Notes: generated by a model from the sequence alone, not told the origin. Positions 1-7,801 are shown, numbered from the stretch's first letter. The stretch is 41,332 bases of DNA from CAYVQU01 sp964453155 (GCA_964453155.1 CAYVQU010000024.1:1-41332), one strand, 5' to 3'. Numbers and translations are program-made.

Positions 1-54
1 TTTTTTGTTGCTCAACGCTTCTGTTTTGCCTGAGTTACTGCAGTAGAGTCTACA

Positions 55-783
55 ATGAAAACCTTAATTATCTCGGATATCCACGCCAATATCACTGCTC
101 TTGAGGCCGTCCTAGCGGATGCGGGGGAAATTGATTCTGTCTGGGCTTTAGGAGATGTGGTGGGGTATGGTCCCGATCCGAATGAATGTGTGGAACGGGT
201 GCGAGATTTGCCCAATATCGTCTGTTTGTTGGGGAATCATGATGCCGCTACGATTGGGATGATCGACGATATTACCTTCAATCCGGCCGCTCGGATGGCA
301 GTCCAGTGGACGCGTACAACCCTGAACCCCGAAAATTTAGCTTATTTAGATCGGTTACCCGAATATCTGCGGTTGGGGGACATAACTTTGGCTCATGGTA
401 GTCCGCGCGAGCCGGTGTGGGAATACTTACTCGATACCCGCAATGCCACCGAGAATTTCTCATATTTTTATACGCCCTACTGCCTGGTTGGACATACTCA
501 TCTACCAACCATTTATACCCAATTGGACGAAAACGAGTATGCGCGATTAATCGCCCCAACCAATGGCATTGAGCTAGACTTAGTACCGCGCTCAATCATT
601 AATCCCGGCTCGGTGGGGCAACCGCGGGACCGCGATCCTCGGGCGGCTTATGCGATCTTGGACCTGGATCAAATGAAAATCTCATTTCATCGGGTAGCCT
701 ATGATATCAAGGCCGTCCAAGAACGGATGAAGGTCGCCGGGCTGCCTAACCGTCACGTAATGCGGTTGACGGAGGGGTGGTAG
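55..783 (+). CDS. Metallophosphoesterase (YfcE/calcineurin-like)
   Basis: A 242-residue cytoplasmic phosphoesterase of the calcineurin-like superfamily. The di-metal site is complete: D8 and H10 in SDIHAN, D34 in GDVVGYGP, N61-H62-D63 in GNHD, H114 in LAHGSP, and the closing GHTH at 146-149. Family members hydrolyse phosphomonoesters or phosphodiesters; the substrate cannot be read from the sequence. Length fits the single-domain YfcE/MJ0936-like group. A -10-like TAGAGT at 44-49 lies six bases before the ATG and no Shine-Dalgarno is visible, so the mRNA may be leaderless. It stands alone, about 190 bases before the DUF4349 lipoprotein. That gap (784-974) holds no gene and no clear terminator. 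Confidence 0.88.
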   Translation: MKTLIISDIHANITALEAVLADAGEIDSVWALGDVVGYGPDPNECVERVRDLPNIVCLLGNHDAATIGMIDDITFNPAARMAVQWTRTTLNPENLAYLDRLPEYLRLGDITLAHGSPREPVWEYLLDTRNATENFSYFYTPYCLVGHTHLPTIYTQLDENEYARLIAPTNGIELDLVPRSIINPGSVGQPRDRDPRAAYAILDLDQMKISFHRVAYDIKAVQERMKVAGLPNRHVMRLTEGW

Positions 784-974
784 GGGAACTTTTAGCCGGA
801 TAGTTACGTCATTAGGGGGAACGTTACCAATTTTCAATCTTTTGATATAAAAATTTTGTAGTAACGGGCCTGCAAGAGTCAAGGCTTTGTCAGGATATAT
901 TCAGCCGAGTATCAAGTACTCAAGTTAGCTTGTGATATCCTAAGATTAGAAAATCGAAAAATAGGAGTGCAAAA

Positions 975-1940
975 ATGTCTAAAAAATTATTGTTTGTTTT
1001 GCTGAGCTTGGTCCTGATTCTGGCAGCTTGTGGTAGTGCGGCGTCTTATGATTATGCTGAAGCACCAGCCATGGCCCCGATGGAATCCAAATCTTTTGGT
1101 GGCGGTTTCGATGATGGGATGGTCTCTGCCGAATATGAAATGGCCGAAGAAGAAAGTGGGTCAGCCAATTTTGCGGATAGTATCAGCGGTGAACCCGTTG
1201 AACGCATGGTCATCAAGAATGCGGATCTCTCCATTGTGGTCACCGAACCTCTCGAGAAAATGGATGCGATCGCGGCCATGGCGGAGGAAATGGGGGGCTT
1301 TGTGGTGGGGTCCAATGTTTGGCAAACCACCTTGAGCAACGGTTCCAAAGTTCCCCACGCCAGTGTCACTATTCGGGTTCCGGCCGAACGGTTTGATGAA
1401 GCTCTCGATACCATTAAGGTCGATGTTGGCGAGGTCACGGCCGAAAATGTTTCTGGGCAGGATGTGACCCGCGAATATACGGATCTGCGTTCTCGTTTGG
1501 GTAACCTGGAAGCGGCTGAAAAGAAACTACAAGAAATCATGGACGAAGCCTCTGATACTGAGGATGTGCTTCAGGTTTACAACAATCTCGTCGAAGTCCG
1601 CGAGCAGATTGAAGTGATCAAAGGGCAGATGCAATACTATGAGCAGGCTGCAGCCCTCTCGATGATCAGCGTGGATATCAGCGGCGATGAAGAGGCTCAG
1701 CCCCTCCAAATCGGTGGCTGGAAACCCGGTGGGGTGGCCAAAGACGCCATTGAAACCATGGTCGATACGCTCCAATGGTTGGGCGACGCGGCAATTTGGG
1801 TGGTACTTTGTGTCCTGCCGATCGGAATCGTTGTGGGGATCCCACTGTTCTTCGTGATCCGGGCTGCCCGTCGCATGCGCCAACGACGCAAGGCAGAAAA
1901 AGCTGCGGAAAAGGCCGATATTAAAGATAACGAGGAATAA
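975..1940 (+). CDS. DUF4349 domain lipoprotein
   Basis: A 321-residue predicted lipoprotein. A hydrophobic signal ends in LAAC (lipobox Cys19), so the mature chain should be lipid-anchored outside the membrane. Residues ~30-75 are acidic and Met/Ala-rich. The DUF4349 domain follows (~75-235): it begins with VIKNADLSIVV and contains a long coiled-coil-like helical stretch (SRLGNLEAAEKKLQEI, residues ~175-220). A membrane segment lies near residues 266-297 and the tail is Arg/Lys/Glu-rich. The family is known across Chloroflexota and Firmicutes but its role is not established. An AGGAG at 963-967 supports this start. A strong hairpin terminator follows the stop, so it is probably monocistronic. 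Confidence 0.85.
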   Translation: MSKKLLFVLLSLVLILAACGSAASYDYAEAPAMAPMESKSFGGGFDDGMVSAEYEMAEEESGSANFADSISGEPVERMVIKNADLSIVVTEPLEKMDAIAAMAEEMGGFVVGSNVWQTTLSNGSKVPHASVTIRVPAERFDEALDTIKVDVGEVTAENVSGQDVTREYTDLRSRLGNLEAAEKKLQEIMDEASDTEDVLQVYNNLVEVREQIEVIKGQMQYYEQAAALSMISVDISGDEEAQPLQIGGWKPGGVAKDAIETMVDTLQWLGDAAIWVVLCVLPIGIVVGIPLFFVIRAARRMRQRRKAEKAAEKADIKDNEE

Positions 1941-1954
1941 TCACAAATCTCTAA

Positions 1955-2003
1955 AAAAACCAAAAATACCCTGATTTTTGAAAATCGGGGTATTTTTGGT
2001 TTT
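1955..2003 (+). terminator. Rho-independent terminator after DUF4349 gene
   Basis: A long A/T-rich inverted repeat, with left arm about 1956-1978 and right arm 1981-2003, starts 15 bases after the stop codon. The stem pairs over about 23 bases with one G-T type mismatch and a tiny loop, and it ends in a T-run. It should separate the lipoprotein gene from the regulated promoter that follows. Confidence 0.75.
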
Positions 2004-2011
2004 AAACACCC

Positions 2012-2056
2012 CTGACACAACCTTGTCATAATTCTGTAACAACTGCCGAGCATAAT
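2012..2056 (+). promoter_or_regulatory. Pho-box-like triple 11-bp direct repeat with -10 box
   Basis: Three consecutive 11-base units, CTGACACAACC (2012-2022), TTGTCATAATT (2023-2033) and CTGTAACAACT (2034-2044), share a YTGWMA core. The 18 bases at 2023-2040 match the enterobacterial Pho-box consensus (CTGTCATAWAWCTGTMAY) at 16 of 18 positions. A -10-like CATAAT lies at 2051-2056, ten bases after that box, which is the spacing seen at PhoB-activated promoters. Tandem 11-bp half-sites are the standard target of OmpR/PhoB-family regulators, and such a regulator is encoded at 3237-3923. That this regulator binds here is inference. Confidence 0.6.
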
Positions 2057-2114
2057 TTGAGCATCGAGTGTTGGCATAGGCCAACGAACAACTTTTGACA
2101 CAAAGGAGACAATC

Positions 2115-3134
2115 ATGTTCAAACGAATTGCTATTTCCACTTTTGGAATTTTAATGGGTGCGCTGCTCGTTGTTGGCGCGATTTATGGAACTCGGACGGC
2201 TTTCGCCTCCGCTCAGTCCCGGCAACCGGTTGTGATGGCCGGCGAGATGGACGAGGGCGATTTCGATCTGGAAGAAGATTACGAGTGCGACTGCCCCGAT
2301 TGGTTCGTCATCGCGGCCGAAGCGCTCAGTATGGATGAAGATGCGCTCTGGGAAGCCTTTGAAGGTGGACAAACCCTCGCCCAAATCGCGGCTGAGCAGA
2401 ACGTTGATCCCCAAACCATTATCGAGGCGGTCATCGCGGCCGAAACCACCTTTACGGCCGAAATGGTCACTGCTGGTGAATTTTCTCAAGAAGAAGCCGA
2501 TGAATGGCTGGCCGAACTCCCTGCCGAAGCCCAGGCTTTTATGGATGAATCCATTGCCGATTGGGAGCTGTGGGAAGGTGTCGATTGGTTCGGTACCGCC
2601 GCAACCACATTAGGGCTGGATGAAGAGGCCCTGTTCGAGGCCCTCGACGCTGGTCAGACTCTCACCGAAATCGCCGCGGCGCAAGGTGTCGCGGTAGAAG
2701 ACATCACCGCGGCCATCCTGGCAGCCGAGACGGCCTGGTTGGACGAAATGATCGCCGCGGGTGAACTCACCCAAGAAGATGCCGACGAATGGCTGGCCGA
2801 AATCCCAGAGGAAACCCAATACTTCTTGGAAGAATCCCTGGACGATTGGGAAATGTGGGAAGATGAGGACGATTATGGTCTCGACTGGTACGCAGTCGCC
2901 GCCGAAACGCTGGGTGTCGATGAAGAGGCTCTCTTCACCGCCCTTGATAGCGGTCAAAGCATCGCCGAGTTTGCTCAGGCCCAAGGTGCTGATCCCCAAG
3001 CTGTAATCGACGCCATCGTCGCCGCCGAGAAGGACTGGGTAGATGAATGGCTGACCGAACTCCCCGCCGAAGCCCAATCCTTCGTCGAAGAATCCTGGGA
3101 TATGGAGTTTGATGAAGAAATGCCAAACCCCTAA
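2115..3134 (+). CDS. Secreted acidic protein with three tandem helical repeats
   Basis: A 339-residue protein with an N-terminal signal peptide or membrane anchor (hydrophobic 7-24, possible cleavage after AFASA), a short acidic linker with two Cys (ECDC, 58-60), then three tandem repeats at ~62-156, 157-256 and 257-335. Each repeat runs DW(F/Y)..A...L..DE.AL..AL..GQ(T/S)(L/I)AE.A...G.DP..(V/I)..A(I/V)..AE, followed in repeats 1 and 2 by AGE(F/L)(S/T)QE(E/D)ADEWLAE(L/I)P. Repeat 3 lacks about 13 residues in that second half. The pattern resembles widespread secreted DUF2680/YckD-like helical repeats of unknown function. A GGAG lies before the ATG. The triple operator upstream and the regulator and kinase downstream suggest control by that pair; the kinase sensor carries the same repeat. 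Confidence 0.85.
   Translation: MFKRIAISTFGILMGALLVVGAIYGTRTAFASAQSRQPVVMAGEMDEGDFDLEEDYECDCPDWFVIAAEALSMDEDALWEAFEGGQTLAQIAAEQNVDPQTIIEAVIAAETTFTAEMVTAGEFSQEEADEWLAELPAEAQAFMDESIADWELWEGVDWFGTAATTLGLDEEALFEALDAGQTLTEIAAAQGVAVEDITAAILAAETAWLDEMIAAGELTQEDADEWLAEIPEETQYFLEESLDDWEMWEDEDDYGLDWYAVAAETLGVDEEALFTALDSGQSIAEFAQAQGADPQAVIDAIVAAEKDWVDEWLTELPAEAQSFVEESWDMEFDEEMPNP
2298..3119 (+). repeat. Three tandem coding repeats (about 285, 300 and 237 bp)
   Basis: The coding repeats run 2298-2582, 2583-2882 and 2883-3119. Conserved anchors are the leading DW(F/Y), the GQ(T/S) turn, the A(I/V)xAAE helix and the closing DEWL(A/T)E(L/I)P. Copies 1 and 2 are full length and copy 3 has an internal deletion. 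The bases have diverged more than the amino acids, which points to old duplication under protein-level selection. Confidence 0.85.
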
Positions 3135-3146
3135 ACATCAGATAAC

Positions 3147-3204
3147 TGCACGCAAAGACGCTAAGCCGCAAAGTTTGCTTAGCGTCTTTGCGACTTTGCG
3201 TGCA
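3147..3204. repeat. Nested palindrome, CGCAAAGACGC family
   Basis: A perfect 15-base inverted repeat (3151-3165 and 3178-3192, arm CGCAAAGACGCTAAG) is enclosed by a second pair of arms (TGCACGCAAAG near 3147-3157, ACTTTGCGTGCA at 3193-3204). It lies between the secreted repeat protein and the regulator gene. It can form a strong stem and could weaken read-through. I recall related CGCAAAGACGC palindromes as scattered intergenic repeats in many environmental bacterial genomes. Confidence 0.7.
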
Positions 3205-3224
3205 ATTTTGATTATCTTCTCGGT

Positions 3225-3230
3225 TATACT
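3225..3230 (+). promoter_or_regulatory. -10 box for response regulator (leaderless)
   Basis: TATACT ends seven bases before the ATG at 3237, which puts the expected transcription start on or next to the start codon. No ribosome-binding site is visible and no good -35 box sits at 17 bases. Confidence 0.4.
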
Positions 3231-3236
3231 GACAAT

Positions 3237-3923
3237 ATGAATTTGAAACAAACCGTCCTCATCATCGAAGATGAAACCCGGATCGCGCATTGGGTACGCG
3301 AATATTTTGAGCAAGAGGGTTTCCGGGCGTTAACCGCCGCAGATGGGCCTACTGGGCTGCAACTGGCCCGATCAGAACGCCCGGATTTGATCATCCTCGA
3401 TCTGATGTTACCCGGTTTGGATGGCAAGGAAATTTGCCGCGCCATTCGCCGGGACTCAGATGTTCCGATTATCATGCTCACGGCCCGGGGCAAAGAAATC
3501 GACCGCATTTTAGGGTTAGAGTTGGGGGCTGATGATTATGTCGTCAAGCCCTTTAGCCCCGGTGAGTTGGTCGCTCGGGCCAAGGCGGTGTTGCGCCGGG
3601 CTTACGGAACTGTGCGTCAGCCAGAAGTTTTGCAGGGCGGTAATATTTTTTTAGATTTAGTGGCACACACTTGCCAAGTAGGTGAGCGGTCGGTCAACCT
3701 GAGCCGGGTACAGTTTGATTTGCTGGCCGCCCTGATGCAGAATGCGGGCCGTGTCATGAATCGCCAACAATTGCTGGAAGCCGCCTTTGAGGGCGATTAC
3801 GACGGTTTTGACCGTACCATCGATGTCCATATTCGCCGCTTGCGAAAACGCGTCGAAACCGACCCGGCCAATCCCCGTCATATCCTGACCGTGTTTGGCG
3901 TTGGTTATAAATTCGAAGAATGA
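3237..3923 (+). CDS. OmpR/PhoB-family response regulator
   Basis: A 228-residue DNA-binding response regulator. The receiver domain (1-120) has the acidic pair E11/D12, phospho-acceptor D55 (ILDLMLPG), T82 (MLTA) and K104 (VVKPF). The winged-helix effector (~130-225) ends in the typical DVHIRRLRKRVE and GVGYKFEE elements. It pairs with the histidine kinase that overlaps it by four bases (ATGA at 3920-3923). Receivers of this class dimerise on tandem 11-bp sites, and such a site lies upstream of the secreted repeat-protein gene at 2012-2044. A TATACT box placed for a leaderless transcript precedes the gene. Regulation of the upstream gene is inference from this layout. Confidence 0.92.
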   Translation: MNLKQTVLIIEDETRIAHWVREYFEQEGFRALTAADGPTGLQLARSERPDLIILDLMLPGLDGKEICRAIRRDSDVPIIMLTARGKEIDRILGLELGADDYVVKPFSPGELVARAKAVLRRAYGTVRQPEVLQGGNIFLDLVAHTCQVGERSVNLSRVQFDLLAALMQNAGRVMNRQQLLEAAFEGDYDGFDRTIDVHIRRLRKRVETDPANPRHILTVFGVGYKFEE

Positions 3924-5722
3924 TTATGAACTGGAGCCTGCGTTGGAAAATCACAGCCGCTTTTGGGCTGGTCATTTTGGTGACGATAGCCTTTAGCGGT
4001 GCGCTTTCCTATTGGGCGACCAGCACCCAGTTTGAAGTCTTAATTACGGATGAAAGTGGGCTGCGGGCTGAGGCCATCGGTCCTCTCTTAGAAGCCAGCT
4101 ATGCCTACTGGGGGAATTGGGATGGTCTGGATGAAATCCTCGAAAGCTATGCCGAAACCGGCCTGCCGCCGGCCGTGTTCGCCGACCCTTGGGTTAGCGA
4201 GGTCGATTGGTGGGCGATTACCCTGCAAACCCTAAACTATTCCGATGATGAACTCTGGGATGCCTGGGAAGATGCTGACAGTCTGGCGGCTGTTAGTGAC
4301 AGTGTTGGCGTTGACCCCGACGTTTTACAGGCCGCAATCATATCGGCCGAAGAAACCGCTGTCCAAGCTGCCGTAACTGCGGGCGAATTAACCACATGGG
4401 AAGCTGCCGAAGAACTGGAATGGCTGGCAGAATTTGTCGATGAATTTATCTGGGGGTCGATCGAAGATAATTGGGAATGGGTTGATCCTGAATCAGAATA
4501 TAGTTATATCCCCTCCCCCTATGCTGATGAACCCTACCTGACCGCCGAAGGTATGGACTGGCTATTCAGCACCCTCTTGCTCGAACATGAACGTCTACTG
4601 GTCACCGATCGCGCGGATCGGGTGGTCTATGACAGCATTGGAGAAATGGAGGGCGAAGAATTATCCCCAGAACTGATCGAGAATGGCGCCGAATTATGGG
4701 ATTATGCCCGCGATGAATTTATCGGCACGGCCATCATCGCGGCTGGTCCCGGTTACTACAGCGCGCAGGAGACCTCATTCTTGGATGGAGTGACTTGGTC
4801 TCTAGTGGTTAGCGGCATGATCGCCGGGGTCAGCGCCCTAATTGTAGGGTGGTTGCTGGCCCGTCAGGTGACCGCCCCCGTCGCGGCACTCACCGCGGCG
4901 ACCGACCGCATTGCCTCCGGCAATTGGGACGAACGGCTTCCAGTAGAATCGGATGATGAATTGGGTCACATGAGTGCTGCTTTCAACGCCATGGCCGCCT
5001 CCCTCGCAACTCAAAAACAACTTCGAAATCGGTTGGTGGATGATGTGGCTCATGAGTTGAACACGCCCCTCAGTGTTATTCAACTCGAACTCATGGCCCT
5101 CGAAGATGGGATGCAAACCCCCTCCGAGGCCACTACCCATGTCAAGCGGGAAATCCAGCTATTACGCAGTTTGGTCAATGATCTGGCGATTTTGGCCGAG
5201 ACCGACGAAGGGGGGCTCCAATTAACGCCGACCCGTATTGATTTTGATGAATTGATTACGGCGACTCTCAACCGGTGGCAATCGCGGGCCGATTTAGCCC
5301 AAATCACAATCCGATATGAGTCCGTTAACAATCTCCCCCCAATTCAGGCCGATCAACTCCGGATGACTCAGGTTTTGGGCAATTTGATTTCCAACGCCCT
5401 TCAACATACGCCCAGTGGGGGTGAAATCGAAATCCAGGTTAATGTCACCACCGAGGCTTTGCCGGTCAGTACTCCACTGGGAACATATCTGGTCGTTGCG
5501 GTGCGGGATACCGGGCGGGGAATTCCGGCAGAAGACCTCCCCCATATTTTCGAACGTTTCTATCGTGCAGACCCGGCGCGTAGCCGGGCATCAGGCGGGC
5601 GCGGATTGGGGTTAGCCATTGTCCAGCAAATTGTTGTGGCCCATGGCGGCGCGGTCTGGGCTGAAAGCCAGGTGGGAACGGGGAGCACCCTGACTTTTGC
5701 ATTGCCAGTGGACAAGGTATAA
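3920..5722 (+). CDS. Sensor histidine kinase with repeat-type sensor domain
   Basis: A 600-residue membrane histidine kinase. TM1 is ~11-33, the extracytoplasmic sensor 35-290, TM2 ~291-313, HAMP ~313-365. The HisKA phospho-acceptor is H378 (VAHELNTP). The HATPase has the N box NLISNALQH (488-496), G1 DTGRGIP (530-536), F box IFERFYR and G2 GGRGLGLAI (559-567). Sensor residues ~95-188 align with the tandem repeat of the secreted protein at 2115-3134: DWW...L....DEL..A......LA......GVDP..(L)..AI..AE, then AGELT..EA.E...WLAE. A second part (~205-285) looks PAS/Cache-like (LVTDRADRVVYDS). It overlaps the regulator gene by four bases, so the pair is co-translated. Start could also be M3 at 3926. 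Confidence 0.92.
   Translation: MIMNWSLRWKITAAFGLVILVTIAFSGALSYWATSTQFEVLITDESGLRAEAIGPLLEASYAYWGNWDGLDEILESYAETGLPPAVFADPWVSEVDWWAITLQTLNYSDDELWDAWEDADSLAAVSDSVGVDPDVLQAAIISAEETAVQAAVTAGELTTWEAAEELEWLAEFVDEFIWGSIEDNWEWVDPESEYSYIPSPYADEPYLTAEGMDWLFSTLLLEHERLLVTDRADRVVYDSIGEMEGEELSPELIENGAELWDYARDEFIGTAIIAAGPGYYSAQETSFLDGVTWSLVVSGMIAGVSALIVGWLLARQVTAPVAALTAATDRIASGNWDERLPVESDDELGHMSAAFNAMAASLATQKQLRNRLVDDVAHELNTPLSVIQLELMALEDGMQTPSEATTHVKREIQLLRSLVNDLAILAETDEGGLQLTPTRIDFDELITATLNRWQSRADLAQITIRYESVNNLPPIQADQLRMTQVLGNLISNALQHTPSGGEIEIQVNVTTEALPVSTPLGTYLVVAVRDTGRGIPAEDLPHIFERFYRADPARSRASGGRGLGLAIVQQIVVAHGGAVWAESQVGTGSTLTFALPVDKV
4205..4483 (+). repeat. Fourth copy of the secreted-protein repeat, inside the kinase sensor
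   Basis: These 93 codons (kinase residues 96-188) encode a diverged copy of the unit repeated at 2298-3119. Shared landmarks in order are DWW, the DELWDAWE acidic helix, GVDP, AIISAEE, TAGELT, and a WLAE followed by an acidic Trp-rich end. Spacing between landmarks is essentially that of full-length copies 1 and 2. Confidence 0.7.
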
Positions 5723-5723
5723 T
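5697..5723 (+). promoter_or_regulatory. Promoter of rsmG inside kinase 3' end
   Basis: TTGCAT (5697-5702), 15 bases, then a consensus TATAAT (5718-5723) that overlaps the kinase stop codon. The expected +1 coincides with the rsmG ATG at 5730, giving a leaderless transcript. Confidence 0.5.
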
Positions 5724-5729
5724 CGCGGC

Positions 5730-6440
5730 ATGGAAAAATTGGCCCGCGAATTTCATGATTTATCTGGCATTTCACTCACTACCCCCCAACTGTCTGCTTT
5801 GGAAAGTTACGAGCGGGAATTAACTACCTGGAATGCCAAACATAACCTGACGGCTATTCGTGATCCTGAACAAGTGCGGGTGAAACATTTTTTGGATTCG
5901 TTGAGTGCCCTTCTCGTCATGTCGGGTTCAAAAATGGAGCGAGTTATTGATGTGGGCACCGGGGCTGGATTTCCGGGGATTCCACTCAAAATATTATGCC
6001 CCGGCATCCAATTGACCCTGGTCGAATCGGTCGGCAAAAAAGTGAGATTTTGCCAGCACATTGTGGATACTCTCAATTTGAATGAAGTCACCGTTCTACA
6101 GGGGCGAGTCGAAGAAGTGGGCCGCCAGGAGATTCAGCGTGAACAATATGATTGGGCGATTGCGCGCGCCGTGGCCCAAATGCCTATTTTGCTAGAATAT
6201 TTGCTGCCGCTCGTCAAGATAGGCGGTCAGGTTTTGGCGATGAAGGGCGATACCGCTCCGATTGAAGTTCAAGCAGCTGCCAACGCGACCAAAACTTTAG
6301 GCGGACATGTGCGCAAGCTCCACCCGGTCATCTTGCCAGGAGTGGTAGAAGAACGCTATCTGGTCGTCGTGGATAAAGTGGTGGCCACTCCGGATCGATA
6401 TCCCCGGCGGGTGGGAATTCCTTCTAAGCGACCGTTATAA
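5730..6440 (+). CDS. rsmG: 16S rRNA (guanine527-N7)-methyltransferase RsmG
   Basis: A 236-residue SAM-dependent methyltransferase that modifies G527 of 16S rRNA. The RsmG signatures are present: NLTAIRDPEQVRVKHFLDSL near the N-terminus, the SAM-binding VIDVGTGAGFPGIPLKI, the acidic VES after strand 2, and DWAIARAV. Length matches the family. The frame opens 33 bases further upstream, but ATG at 5730 is preferred: the extra N-terminal residues are not RsmG-like, and a TATAAT box sits seven bases in front of this codon. The partner gid/mnmG seen beside rsmG in many bacteria is absent here; the gene stands between a kinase gene and convergent recF. Confidence 0.93.
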   Translation: MEKLAREFHDLSGISLTTPQLSALESYERELTTWNAKHNLTAIRDPEQVRVKHFLDSLSALLVMSGSKMERVIDVGTGAGFPGIPLKILCPGIQLTLVESVGKKVRFCQHIVDTLNLNEVTVLQGRVEEVGRQEIQREQYDWAIARAVAQMPILLEYLLPLVKIGGQVLAMKGDTAPIEVQAAANATKTLGGHVRKLHPVILPGVVEERYLVVVDKVVATPDRYPRRVGIPSKRPL

Positions 6441-6491
6441 ATATTGGGAATGCAGCGGGTTAAATGCCGAATGCAGGGGAGATATTACCCT

Positions 6492-6541
6492 CGGTTTAAA
6501 CCACCCAATCACCAACTAACTAACCAGCAAACTGACAAACT
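6492..6541. repeat. Half-copy of the GGTTAGTTGG intergenic repeat
   Basis: The stretch is built from ACTAACTAACC, CAATCACC and GCAAACTGACAAAC blocks. It resembles one arm of the palindromes at 10199-10268 and 33204-33292. It lies between convergent rsmG and recF. Confidence 0.4.
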
Positions 6542-6547
6542 TATTTC

Positions 6548-7756
6548 CTAACGCCCCACCTTTACTCGCTGATCACCCACCTGCCACAACGTCGCCTGGC
6601 TGGTAAATTCATTCGAAAACAAATCCAAATCAGTGGTCGTTAACAGTGCCTGTTCACTTTCAGCCAGCCGAGTGAGTAAATCTGCGCGGCGATCGGGGTC
6701 TAACTCCGCGAGCACTTCATCGAGAAGCAGCACGGGCCAGTGTCCGGTCTTGGCTTGCATCCAGGCAATTTCGGCCATTTTGAGGGACAACATGGTCGTG
6801 CGGATTTGGCCACGGGAGCCGTAAGTCCCCAAGTCGATGCCATTGGCCTGGAAACGCATTTCATCGCGATGGGGGCCAATGGTGGTTTGGCCGCGGGCAA
6901 TTTCTTCAGCGCGGTTTGCGACCAGGGCATCCTGGAAGCCTTGTTGGATTTGATCTACGTTAAAGTTGGAACGGTCTACGGGGGCATCGAGATTCAGGCT
7001 GAGTTGTACCGGGTCCGCCGGGACCGGATCGTAGGCGGGTTGGTAATTAAGCCGCAGCACTTCTTGGGTCCGGGTCAGATCAAGATGGACCAGGGCGGCC
7101 AATTGTTCGATTTCTTGAATGGCCGTAATCCGGGCTGCGATGAGAACGGCCCCAGTTTGGGTCACTTGTTCATCCCAATACGCGAGTTGTTCGGGATCGC
7201 CGCCGCGTTCCCCCAAAAGTTTTAGTAACGCGTTGCGTTGGGAAATGGCCTTGTTGTAAGCCGAAAGGGCCGCGGCATACCCCGGAATCGTTTGCGATAA
7301 GGTTAAGTTGAGATACCGTCGGCGTTCGCCCGGTGACCCTTCCACAACCCGCAGCATTTGGGGCAAAAATAATACCGCGTTGAAGTGTCCGATGGCTTCG
7401 CCCGCTTTCCGCTTGACCCCATCGAGCAATATTTCCTTGCGGACCCGCGCCGTTCCGTTGAAACCGTTTTTCTCTTGAATGATGCGGACTTCAAGTTGGT
7501 GCGACCGCCCCGCCCGGCGATAATCGGCCACGATGCGGGTCACGGCTAACGGTTCACCCCCGATAAGAAAATTAATTAACTGCCGGTCGCTGCTGGCATG
7601 GAAGGAGGTGAATGTCGATAAAAAATACACCGCTTCCAACAGGCTGGTCTTCCCCTGGGCATTGGCCCCTACCACCATGATCGCCCCCTTAGGAACCTCT
7701 AAATCTAACCGAGAAAAATTACGGAAGTTAGTGAGGGCGAGGTGGGTGAGGTACAT
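6548..7756 (-). CDS. recF: DNA replication/repair protein RecF
   Basis: A ~402-residue SMC-like ATPase that loads RecA at single-strand gaps. From M(YLTHLALTNFRNF), the N-terminus is the classic RecF opening. The Walker A motif GANAQGKT lies at 30-37, FLPQMLRVVEGSPGERRRYLN and QTTIGPHRDE are family hallmarks, and a signature-like GSRGQIRTTMLSLKMAE precedes Walker B LLLDEVLAELD. The open frame continues 16 codons upstream, but that part is translated from a hairpin and is not RecF-like, so the start is set at 7756. It lies 40 bases downstream of def on the same strand, with a perfect 15-bp hairpin between them. The usual dnaA-dnaN-gyrB company is missing. Confidence 0.93.
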   Translation of the reverse strand: MYLTHLALTNFRNFSRLDLEVPKGAIMVVGANAQGKTSLLEAVYFLSTFTSFHASSDRQLINFLIGGEPLAVTRIVADYRRAGRSHQLEVRIIQEKNGFNGTARVRKEILLDGVKRKAGEAIGHFNAVLFLPQMLRVVEGSPGERRRYLNLTLSQTIPGYAAALSAYNKAISQRNALLKLLGERGGDPEQLAYWDEQVTQTGAVLIAARITAIQEIEQLAALVHLDLTRTQEVLRLNYQPAYDPVPADPVQLSLNLDAPVDRSNFNVDQIQQGFQDALVANRAEEIARGQTTIGPHRDEMRFQANGIDLGTYGSRGQIRTTMLSLKMAEIAWMQAKTGHWPVLLLDEVLAELDPDRRADLLTRLAESEQALLTTTDLDLFSNEFTSQATLWQVGDQRVKVGR

Positions 7757-7766
7757 TAGCGATGCT

Positions 7767-7801
7767 ATTGAGAATAATGACCGCGAGTCATTATTCTCAA
7801 T
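7767..7801 (-). repeat. Perfect 15-bp hairpin between def and recF
   Basis: ATTGAGAATAATGAC (7767-7781), a five-base loop CGCGA, and its exact complement (7787-7801). The right arm covers the def stop codon (7797-7799) and the hairpin ends 11 bases before the recF start codon. There is no T-run on the recF side, so it may act as an mRNA processing or stability element rather than a terminator. Confidence 0.65.

Noticed and set aside
5697..5729. Eleven-codon N-terminal extension of RsmG
   Set aside because: The extra residues are not RsmG-like, and a TATAAT box sits inside them, seven bases ahead of the ATG at 5730.
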